Part shown: in pieces, positions 52,652 to 59,799 of the stretch
Layout of the letters: each line of letters starts with the position of its first letter
How positions within the stretch are numbered: the stretch's first letter is position 1
Assembly (NCBI GenBank): GCA_022564295.1
Contig: JADFLR010000011.1
Location: 78,096 to 142,095 of the forward strand
Direction of reading: 5' to 3'
Length of the DNA: 64,000 bases
Origin: Bacteroidota bacterium
Lineage (GTDB): Bacteria; Bacteroidota; Ignavibacteria; Ignavibacteriales; Ignavibacteriaceae
The notes under the pieces: model-generated
The model's input: the letters and a program-made list of their open reading frames with translations, nothing else
What the model was told of the DNA's origin: nothing
The model's database searches: none
Position numbers and translations under genes: made by a program

Positions 52652-53863
52652 ATGGAAATTCCTTTGACTGAAGAAACTATAACAAAACAAAATAATTATT
52701 CCGAAGACGTTCAAACGGTTCATAAAAATGGGCGAGAGTTTATAATTGTTGGTACGGCTCACATTTCCCGCCAATCCGCTGATTTGGTTAAGGAAGTAAT
52801 AACAAAAGAAATGCCCGATACCGTTTGTATCGAGTTAGATGAAAAAAGATACAAGGCATTATCGGAAAAGAACCGCTGGGAAAATCTTGACCTGAAAACC
52901 ATCATAAAAGAAAAACAACTCAGTACTTTACTGATGAATCTTGTTCTTGCATCTTACCAAAAAAAGCTGGGCGAGAAACTTGGGGTAACACCCGGGACAG
53001 AATTACTTGAAGCTGCAAAGACTGCGAAGGAACTACAACTTCCAATAGAACTTTGCGACAGGGAAGTTAGAATAACACTCCGCCGTTCGTGGAATTCGAT
53101 GAGTTTATGGCAGCGGTTAAAATTTTTAACAGGCGGTCTGGCCGGCTTATTCGAAAAGCAGGAACTAACTGAAGAAAAACTTGCAGAGCTTAGAAGTAAA
53201 GATGTTCTTTCGGAAATGATGGAAGAGCTTGGCAAAGCAATGCCAGTGCTAAAACGAGTGCTGATAGATGAACGAGATACATATCTTGCAGAAAAAATGA
53301 AACGTTCCGATGGGAAAAAAGTTGTTGCGGTAGTTGGTGCGGGGCATGTTAAAGGCATCATTTCACATCTTAATAATGATGAGGAAGTTGATCTAAGTAC
53401 GATAGAAGAAATACCGAAGTCTGCACCAATTGGTAAAATAATTGGATGGGGAATTCCGGTGATAATAACTGCTTCAATTGCATATATTGGCTATAGTAAA
53501 GGACTTACCGAAGCGGGGGACAATGCGATTTTCTGGTTTCTTGCAAACGGTATTCCGAGTGCCATCGGTGCCGCTATTGCACTAGCTCATCCTTTTACAA
53601 TTTTAGCTTCATTTATAGCAGCACCTTTTACAAGTTTAACACCTGTTATAGGAGCGGGATATGTTGCGGCTTTCGTTCAGGTGTTTTTTCAGCCGCCGGT
53701 TGTTAAGGAGTTTGAGAGTGTGATGACTGATTTGAATAAACTGAAAAAATGGTGGGAGAATAAACTGCTTAAAGTTTTTCTGGTGTTTATCCTTGCAAGT
53801 CTCGGAAGCGTTATCGGAACTTATGTCGGGTTCTTCGAAATAGTCTCGAACGTTATCAATTAA
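52652..53863 (+). CDS. TraB/PrgY-family membrane protein
   Basis: A 403-residue protein. The N-terminal TraB domain (about 25-235) shows the two GxxH boxes, IIVGTAHISRQSADLV and VVAVVGAGHVKGI, plus CIELDEKRY and IELCDREVRITLRRSW. The C-terminal part (about 255-400) has several membrane helices. Related PrgY and TraB proteins limit peptide pheromones and may be membrane proteases, with conserved Glu/His; the reaction is not established. It precedes the oxidoreductase gene by 1 nt, so the two are co-transcribed. Confidence 0.9.
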   Translation: MEIPLTEETITKQNNYSEDVQTVHKNGREFIIVGTAHISRQSADLVKEVITKEMPDTVCIELDEKRYKALSEKNRWENLDLKTIIKEKQLSTLLMNLVLASYQKKLGEKLGVTPGTELLEAAKTAKELQLPIELCDREVRITLRRSWNSMSLWQRLKFLTGGLAGLFEKQELTEEKLAELRSKDVLSEMMEELGKAMPVLKRVLIDERDTYLAEKMKRSDGKKVVAVVGAGHVKGIISHLNNDEEVDLSTIEEIPKSAPIGKIIGWGIPVIITASIAYIGYSKGLTEAGDNAIFWFLANGIPSAIGAAIALAHPFTILASFIAAPFTSLTPVIGAGYVAAFVQVFFQPPVVKEFESVMTDLNKLKKWWENKLLKVFLVFILASLGSVIGTYVGFFEIVSNVIN

Positions 53864-53864
53864 G

Positions 53865-54854
53865 ATGCGATTAAGCATACTTGATCAATCCCCAATTGTT
53901 AATGGTACTTCTGCCGGCAATGCAATTAAGCAAACATTACAGCTTGCAAAGGAAGCAAATAAACTTGGCTATCACCGGTTTTGGGTTTCGGAACATCATA
54001 ATACAAAAGCGTTTGCATCTGCAAGCCCCGAAATCCTTTTAACAAGAATAGCATCGTTAACAAATAATATTCGTGTTGGCTCGGGTGGAGTTCTCCTTAC
54101 TCATTACTCACCACTAAAAGTAGCAGAACAGTTTTGCATGCTGGAAAATTTATTTCCCGGAAGAATTGATTTAGGAATTGGCAGGGCAGGCGGCAGTGAT
54201 GCCTTTACAAATCGTGCTTTAAATCCCAATATGTTAAAAGATGATGAAACGTTCAATAAGTATAATGAATTGATCTCTTTTTTAGAACAGACAACGACTC
54301 TTAACAAACGAGTTAAAGCTGTCCCGCAAATAAATTCTGTTCCGGAATTATGGGTTCTCGGCACATCACCTGCAAGTGCTGTGTATGCCGGTGAGAGAGG
54401 ATTGCCCTATTCATTCGGCAGCTTTATTAATGATGAACAATGTATCCAATCAATGCAAATGTATCATCAGAAATTTACTCCATCAAAACATTTAACTAAA
54501 CCTTATGTTAATCATGCTGTGTATGTCATCTGTGCAGAAACGGATGATGAAGCATTGCGGATCTCAAAATCTTCCGAATTATGGTTTGTTAAATCTTTTT
54601 TAAGAAGAGAAGATATCCCTTTTCCAACTAACGAAGAAGCAAAAAATGCCGATTACTCTTTGCAGGAAGAAATGATTTTAAGCGTAAGGAGAAAAGGAAC
54701 AATAATCGGCTCGGTTGATGAAGTAAAAAATAAATTGGAGCAGCTTGCAAAGGAATTAGTTATTAATGAGTTTACAATTGTAACCATCACTGCTGATTTT
54801 GAAGATAGAATGAAATCATACCAGTTGCTTGCAGAGGTCTTTAATTTAAATTAA
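53865..54854 (+). CDS. Luciferase-like (LLM) flavin-dependent oxidoreductase
   Basis: A 329-residue TIM-barrel monooxygenase-like enzyme of the bacterial luciferase family. Typical segments are LSILDQSPIVNGTSAGNAI, HRFWVSEHHNTKAFASASPEIL, IRVGSGGVLLTHYSPLKVAEQF and PGRIDLGIGRAGGSD, which shape the flavin site. The subgroup resembles MsnO8/YhbW-type proteins of unknown substrate. It ends just before a bidirectional terminator. A divergent copy of its last 16 codons is found 1.4 kb further on. Confidence 0.92.
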   Translation: MRLSILDQSPIVNGTSAGNAIKQTLQLAKEANKLGYHRFWVSEHHNTKAFASASPEILLTRIASLTNNIRVGSGGVLLTHYSPLKVAEQFCMLENLFPGRIDLGIGRAGGSDAFTNRALNPNMLKDDETFNKYNELISFLEQTTTLNKRVKAVPQINSVPELWVLGTSPASAVYAGERGLPYSFGSFINDEQCIQSMQMYHQKFTPSKHLTKPYVNHAVYVICAETDDEALRISKSSELWFVKSFLRREDIPFPTNEEAKNADYSLQEEMILSVRRKGTIIGSVDEVKNKLEQLAKELVINEFTIVTITADFEDRMKSYQLLAEVFNLN

Positions 54855-54925
54855 AAAAGCCCCGCTATAATGCCGCAGGGCTTTGAAATGTAATATTATA
54901 AGCAGCACTTACTTTAGCAACATCA
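54854..54925. repeat. 72-bp direct repeat, copy A, containing a terminator
   Basis: Identical over 72 bp to 56289-56360. It holds a hairpin AAAGCCC/GGGCTTT (54856-54862 and 54878-54884), a likely bidirectional terminator, and then an extra copy of the last codons (MMLLK and stop, minus strand) of the M36 peptidase gene. The hairpin directly follows the oxidoreductase stop codon. Confidence 0.9.
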
Positions 54926-54930
54926 CCCGA

Positions 54931-55980
54931 TTATTTTGTAAGAGTCCAAACAGATGGTTCGTCATTTACGCATTGCAACCACTTGTCCTTCTTGCCAAGA
55001 TTAGCTTTTGGCCACTTCCCGTTCGAGATCTTTACCTGATCTCCATAGTGAAGATTATCACCAGGTGAATTTTTTTCATCGTTAGTTTTGGAGATTTTCC
55101 ATTGCTGTTTTGTCTTGTCCCTTTTTTTATCGTAGTAGACCCAGCCTCTTTGTGCGGAGTACATGTACTTGTAGTTAGCCGTCTTAAGGGTTTTACTGTT
55201 CGTGATGATCCGTACAAACATTCCTTGTTCCAACGGTTGGCCGTTCCATGTGACGATTTGATGGGATCCTTTCGTATTACCAAATGTACCAGCATCCCAA
55301 TTATTATTCGCCGTTTGAGGATCGCCAATAACCTTAGCTTTCGATTCGAAATAGACTTGCATTCCATTCTTGATCTGCTCACCCCCGGGAGATCCGTCAT
55401 TTATGTGCCCAGTCGAGTCCACATAAATAATTTTTTCACTTCTTGGAGTTGCCGTAGCCAGATCATCCAGATCATCGGGCTTATTGGTTCGTATGGTAAT
55501 ATAATATATCTGCTCATCTCCCTTGAGTGAAAAATCATTGAATTTGCCTGGGGCAATTTCCAGTGCACCCGGTTTTATGAAACCGCTCCATTCGAATTCT
55601 TCCTTTTGGTGTTTCTCCCAGTACTCATACAGCTTGTTCTTGAACTCAGATGAATTCTTAACAGTTGCATCAACCGGTACGCCTTCAATGGGTATCTTCG
55701 CACTTCCTTCAACCATATACTTGTAGTATATTTCGAATTCTACACTACCTACTGTCTTTGTTTCCTTTGCAGTAACATGTTTCTGGTTCTCAGCAACGAT
55801 TACCCAAATTGGTGTATCCATCTGATTGTAGATTCTTACCTTGTCTACAACTAACTCTACACTTGCTGCACACATTAATGAAATGCATCCACTTAGGAAC
55901 AACAAAAGACATGCCGATCGGGCGATACTAATAAGTCTCTTGTGTTTAATCTCATTACCACTGTTTAGTGATTTCTTCAT
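54931..55980 (-). CDS. Secreted protein of unknown function in an inserted segment
   Basis: A 349-residue exported protein with a strong ribosome site (AAGGAGGG, 4 nt before ATG). The signal region is SACLLLFLSGCISLMCAAS, with either a lipobox LSGC or cleavage after CAAS. The N-terminal half is beta-rich. The C-terminal half (about 215-349) repeats a pattern of G-x-x-V, W and K-x-W-L turns (GMQVYFESKAKVIG; GMFVRIITNSKTLK; GDQVKISNGKWPK; DKWLQCVNDEPSVW), reminiscent of a beta-trefoil lectin-like fold, but this is a guess. It is framed by a 72-bp direct repeat, so it was probably gained as a unit. It has no sorting domain. Confidence 0.7.
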   Translation of the reverse strand: MKKSLNSGNEIKHKRLISIARSACLLLFLSGCISLMCAASVELVVDKVRIYNQMDTPIWVIVAENQKHVTAKETKTVGSVEFEIYYKYMVEGSAKIPIEGVPVDATVKNSSEFKNKLYEYWEKHQKEEFEWSGFIKPGALEIAPGKFNDFSLKGDEQIYYITIRTNKPDDLDDLATATPRSEKIIYVDSTGHINDGSPGGEQIKNGMQVYFESKAKVIGDPQTANNNWDAGTFGNTKGSHQIVTWNGQPLEQGMFVRIITNSKTLKTANYKYMYSAQRGWVYYDKKRDKTKQQWKISKTNDEKNSPGDNLHYGDQVKISNGKWPKANLGKKDKWLQCVNDEPSVWTLTK

Positions 55981-56343
55981 AGAACCCTCCTTAATAAATT
56001 ATTGTGAAATAAATTTTCATTAAAAGGGAATCAGGAAGCACAGCAATTATTCCCGTTAATGGATTTTGCTAAACTTAACGCCTTGGGGGAAGCACTACAT
56101 TCTGCAACAAATTTAAGAGTAACTGTATTCTATACGTTTCTCTCAAGTGCGTAGTTAATAGTCTGATTATTATTAGGAAGATATAACCAGAGTTTAAAAC
56201 TCAATCAACTTGCACATATATTTGCCTAATGTCAAGAAAAATAAAATTAAACCATATCAATTTCTTGTAGTGGCCTTTAAATTAAAATAAAAAGCCCCGC
56301 TATAATGCCGCAGGGCTTTGAAATGTAATATTATAAGCAGCAC
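55981..56343. other. Intergenic region upstream of the inserted gene, 363 nt
   Basis: Holds the promoter of the secreted-protein gene (minus), the oxidoreductase tail remnant (56243-56290) and most of repeat copy B. No other gene is seen. Confidence 0.5.
56243..56290 (+). pseudogene. Remnant of an LLM oxidoreductase 3' end
   Basis: The sixteen codons here read KIKPYQFLVVAFKLK and stop; the intact gene ends RMKSYQLLAEVFNLN and stop. By my count 37 of 48 bases match, and every codon differs by at most one base. It stands directly before repeat copy B, exactly as the intact gene stands before copy A. Thus the gene-end/terminator junction exists twice. Confidence 0.75.
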
Positions 56344-56360
56344 TTACTTTAGCAACATCA
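56289..56360. repeat. 72-bp direct repeat, copy B, containing a terminator
   Basis: Perfect copy of 54854-54925. The hairpin AAAGCCC/GGGCTTT is at 56291-56297 and 56313-56319. Here the end of the repeat is the true 3' end of the M36 peptidase gene, so this is probably the original junction on that side. Confidence 0.9.
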
Positions 56361-59322
56361 TTTTCCTTGAATATGTAAAGCTGCCCGCAGTTAGTCTGTA
56401 GATGTAAACACCGCTTGGTAAACCTGTTGCATCAAACTCAACCTTATAATTTCCAACTGTTTTTTCTTCATTAATAAGGGTTGCGATTTCACTACCTAAA
56501 ACATCATAAACTTTTATTGTAGCAATACTCAATTCTGGAATTTGGTATTTAATTATTGTACTTGGATTAAAAGGATTTGGATAGTTTTGGCTTAATTCAA
56601 ACTTCCTCGGTATATTGAGCGTAGCGATTGTACTGTCAATGGCCGTTATGTTACTGTCAACCGCAAAGATTTGAAAATCATCGACTAACGCTTCTACCAA
56701 TGAAGGTGCATTAGGAAAAAAATTATCAGCTATGAAGCGTAGTTGTACGGAATCTGTCGCTGGAACATAATCCGCTACTTTAAAGCGAATCCTTTCCCAA
56801 TCGTTTGTGCCTTCCCGAGTATTACTCACATTCACCCAGGTTTGCCCGTTATCGTTGGAAATATCAACTTTCCATTCCCCGTTCCCCATGGACCACATTG
56901 CGGAAATGGTGGCAAACCACCGATAATATTGTATGACAGGCTTGCTCAATGTCGACAAATCAAAAACCGGGGAAAACAGGGTGGTTTTTCCATCAGGTAC
57001 ATGCTGAGGATTGGGGAGTACAGTAGCAGGGGCACCAGTAACAAAACATAATTGCCCGCTTGCTGTGTGATCAGTGTCGGGCTGAGCCACAAAAAAGGAT
57101 AGCCCAAAAAATCCCAAATCGTATTGTTCGGGATCGGCTCTTTCCCAAATGCCCGTAGTGGCATCATCGCCTGGTGCGCCAACCTGCCAGCCGGATGCAA
57201 CTTCCAGTTCATCCAGGAGTTCGCTTTGAAAACCCACAAGAAATATGTAAGCATTTCCGAATGGCAGGTTGGAAGGAATGGTAATATGTATATTCTCAAT
57301 TGGGTCGTAGGCACTAAAATTATATCTTACGATGCTTCCTATGGATTGAGCAGAAATTTCAGCACGATATTCTCCCGGAGAAATCAGGGTTGCGGGTACA
57401 TCCCCAATGGTTTGAAAATTATCCAACGAGTAATGAAGAAATACAGAATCCGGTTCTGTGCCGCTTACTCCGATTCCTTCTAAATGAAAATTCACCGGAT
57501 AGGCATTCAAAGTATCTTGGGTATCTTCCACGGGAGTATGGGAAAAAGAGAAACTCATAAAAAGGGCTGTTCCGATCCCATGAGCATTAAAAGCATCCGC
57601 AATCTCTATATAATTAGGGGTTCCGTTACTCAGGTCTCCGTCATCGTTATCGGCAATGACGGTTTCCAAAAACCACTCGCTGAAAGCGATGCCGGTATTG
57701 AAGTCATCCGGTAATCCGTACATGGCGTAATGGTGCAAATATTTGGCAGTTGCCAGATCGGTGTTAAGCCGTAAATCCCAGAAAGCGCCGCCGATTATTA
57801 AACCGTCATTGTGTACTTGTCCCACAATGTCATCTGGATAGCGGTTGGTGTTGTCCAGGTTTCGCAGCGGCTCGCCCGGCACGCCTAAGAAACCTCGAAA
57901 TACCCCGGGCCAATCCTCGATCAATGCCGCCACCACAAATGCCATCCCCTCGTGGGTTGCTCCATTTAGCATACCATCTGGCGATCCATTTTCCTCGTAG
58001 AATCTATCGTTAATGCCATGCCCGTATTCATGATACACGACCGAGGCGATTTGAGCGGTATTGGGACAGCCTCCTCCTGCCAGGAAAAAATTAATTCCTA
58101 TGCCATCCCAAAAAGCATTACAGGTTTGGGCAATATTCACTGCGCAGGGCATTTCGTAATTAATTGTGGTAAAGTTAGGATCCAGGGTGGTAATGAAATT
58201 GTGGATTAGATTGGTATGATAAAAGGCGTCTCGCTCCGCAGGATGTGAATTGCTGTCATCCCATAAAATTGAAACCGAATCACCCGGATTTACGGTCATG
58301 GTAATGGAGGCATCAGGACCGTCCTGGCGGTTTACATTTACAAAAGGGCCTTCAAGCCTGGCTGTGAGTGTTTGAGGAGTGGTGATATCGGTCATCGCTT
58401 CACCCAGGCTATCGGTGATTAACGTCTCATTCCCAATCATAACATATTGATCTCTGAAAGGCTTCACAACGAATGGGTCTGTCGCTTCAATCTCCTGTAT
58501 CTCTCCTGATACCTGAACATGAACTTCGGCATTGCGCACTTTATTAAGTCTCCAGATAATCTCCCCACTTTGGGCATCGACAAAAACTACAAAATTTCCA
58601 ATGGGTTCCTTAGTCATGACTTTAACTTTATAAACCAAGTGGTAATCGATGGATAGGCCTTCCCTCCTTGGAAGAATATACAGTCTCTCCTCACCGAAAA
58701 TACGATCCGTTGCCGCATCAAATATCAGCTGCTTTGTGGATAGGTTTTTTGCAGCGGCATAGGAAATAGAAGGACTTAATGAAATATCGATGTACGCATA
58801 AAAGTCCACTCCAAAAGCCATAACATTGCCATTCTCAAAAATACGTAATTCAACTTCGGAGAATAATACCTCAATCCCTTCCCTCATTTGCACGAGAGTC
58901 ACATACCATCTTCTATTCACTTTCTTCGCCCGAACGAGCCGCAATTCTTCTGGATTTATACCCAACATAGCAGCATTTTCGCTCAAAAAAGTCCGGGCGG
59001 CAGCTTCAACATTTTCTTCAGTAATGAACGAATATCCATCGATCTTAACGGCTTTACCGTATGCGCGGTGCGGAGTTTGGGTGGCTTCATTCCATTGAAC
59101 AGACCAATGTCCGTGCATTTGGACAAAAGATTGCCAGCGCCCCGAGAGCGTTAACCGCTGCTGAGTAGCATTATCTATGGCGATATCGTTCTGTTTTTGG
59201 GCCGGTAATAAAATCGAGCCATCGGCTTCAACTTTTTCCTGCGCTACGACAGGAGACAGAATAAACCCAAATGACATAACAAATGTTATGTGCCTGATAA
59301 TCATTTTTATCGATCTACTCAT
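56344..59322 (-). CDS. Secreted M36 fungalysin-like metallopeptidase with sorting domain
   Basis: A 992-residue secreted peptidase. Signal peptide (MSRSIKMIIRHITFVMSFGFILSPVVAQ), an FTP/PepSY-type propeptide (about 45-270), an M36 catalytic domain with H431-E-Y-G-H435 in VVYHEYGHGINDRF, beta-sandwich domains (about 640-880) and a C-terminal type IX sorting domain (NYPNPFNPSTIIKY to SYSRKMMLLK-like end). I use ATG 59322, which has AAGGAGGG 5-6 nt upstream; an upstream in-frame start at 59394 lacks the signal shape. The sorting domain implies outer-membrane export by a T9SS coded elsewhere. Confidence 0.9.
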   Translation of the reverse strand: MSRSIKMIIRHITFVMSFGFILSPVVAQEKVEADGSILLPAQKQNDIAIDNATQQRLTLSGRWQSFVQMHGHWSVQWNEATQTPHRAYGKAVKIDGYSFITEENVEAAARTFLSENAAMLGINPEELRLVRAKKVNRRWYVTLVQMREGIEVLFSEVELRIFENGNVMAFGVDFYAYIDISLSPSISYAAAKNLSTKQLIFDAATDRIFGEERLYILPRREGLSIDYHLVYKVKVMTKEPIGNFVVFVDAQSGEIIWRLNKVRNAEVHVQVSGEIQEIEATDPFVVKPFRDQYVMIGNETLITDSLGEAMTDITTPQTLTARLEGPFVNVNRQDGPDASITMTVNPGDSVSILWDDSNSHPAERDAFYHTNLIHNFITTLDPNFTTINYEMPCAVNIAQTCNAFWDGIGINFFLAGGGCPNTAQIASVVYHEYGHGINDRFYEENGSPDGMLNGATHEGMAFVVAALIEDWPGVFRGFLGVPGEPLRNLDNTNRYPDDIVGQVHNDGLIIGGAFWDLRLNTDLATAKYLHHYAMYGLPDDFNTGIAFSEWFLETVIADNDDGDLSNGTPNYIEIADAFNAHGIGTALFMSFSFSHTPVEDTQDTLNAYPVNFHLEGIGVSGTEPDSVFLHYSLDNFQTIGDVPATLISPGEYRAEISAQSIGSIVRYNFSAYDPIENIHITIPSNLPFGNAYIFLVGFQSELLDELEVASGWQVGAPGDDATTGIWERADPEQYDLGFFGLSFFVAQPDTDHTASGQLCFVTGAPATVLPNPQHVPDGKTTLFSPVFDLSTLSKPVIQYYRWFATISAMWSMGNGEWKVDISNDNGQTWVNVSNTREGTNDWERIRFKVADYVPATDSVQLRFIADNFFPNAPSLVEALVDDFQIFAVDSNITAIDSTIATLNIPRKFELSQNYPNPFNPSTIIKYQIPELSIATIKVYDVLGSEIATLINEEKTVGNYKVEFDATGLPSGVYIYRLTAGSFTYSRKMMLLK

Positions 59323-59624
59323 TGGAACCCTCCTTCTAGGTGTATGCCTAATATATATTCTACTGCCAATATCGGCATTATTATAGATATACACTTTGGG
59401 GAAAAAAAAGGTTGGAATAATCTCGTTAAAACAAAATCTCGTACTACTACTTTCCTAAAAGTGTTGAATTCAAATTCAATCAACAATGGTCAACTTGCAA
59501 CAATATTAGCATAAAAACAGGACAATATCTTTACTAATAATCAACAAATAAAAATCAGTGATTGAAGCTGAGATATTATAATGATTTCAAACACATAAGT
59601 ATGTAGGCCAAATGCTAAAATTCT

Positions 59625-59643
59625 TGTAGTCCATAGTCCTACA
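59625..59643. promoter_or_regulatory. 19-bp dyad TGTAG-N9-CTACA, copy 3
   Basis: TGTAGTCCATAGTCCTACA, with the same arms and spacing as copies 1 and 2. It lies 303 nt upstream of the M36 peptidase start (minus strand) and downstream of the choice-of-anchor gene, so if it is an operator the peptidase is the likely target. Confidence 0.5.
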
Positions 59644-59740
59644 AAGAAGGGAAAACCTCAAATAATCAAAATTTTAAGTGGTTTTAGGAACAGCTTGTTA
59701 AGGGTAAGTGAGTGGTTAGAATCTTTGATTTATTGGATAT

Positions 59741-59776
59741 AAAAAACCCCCGCCTATGTTATTAAGCAGGGATTTG
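59741..59776 (-). terminator. Intrinsic terminator of the choice-of-anchor gene
   Basis: On the minus strand, AAATCCCTGC and GCGGGGGTTT form a stem of ten pairs (two G-U) with a 12-nt loop, followed by TTT. It starts 24 nt past the stop codon at 59800. Confidence 0.7.
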
Positions 59777-59799
59777 TAAAAAGCAATTCAATGGGGATC

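Larger units (their letters stand above)
59323..59799. other. Intergenic region between two sorting-domain genes, 477 nt
   Basis: Contains the promoter region of the M36 peptidase, dyad copy 3 (59625-59643) with a nearby TGTAG half-site at 59602, and the terminator of the choice-of-anchor gene (59741-59776). No gene or RNA is recognised. Confidence 0.5.

Noticed and set aside
55102..55530. Plus-strand frame of 142 codons opposite the inserted secreted-protein gene
   Set aside because: The minus-strand product has a ribosome site and signal peptide; the plus-strand frame has neither.
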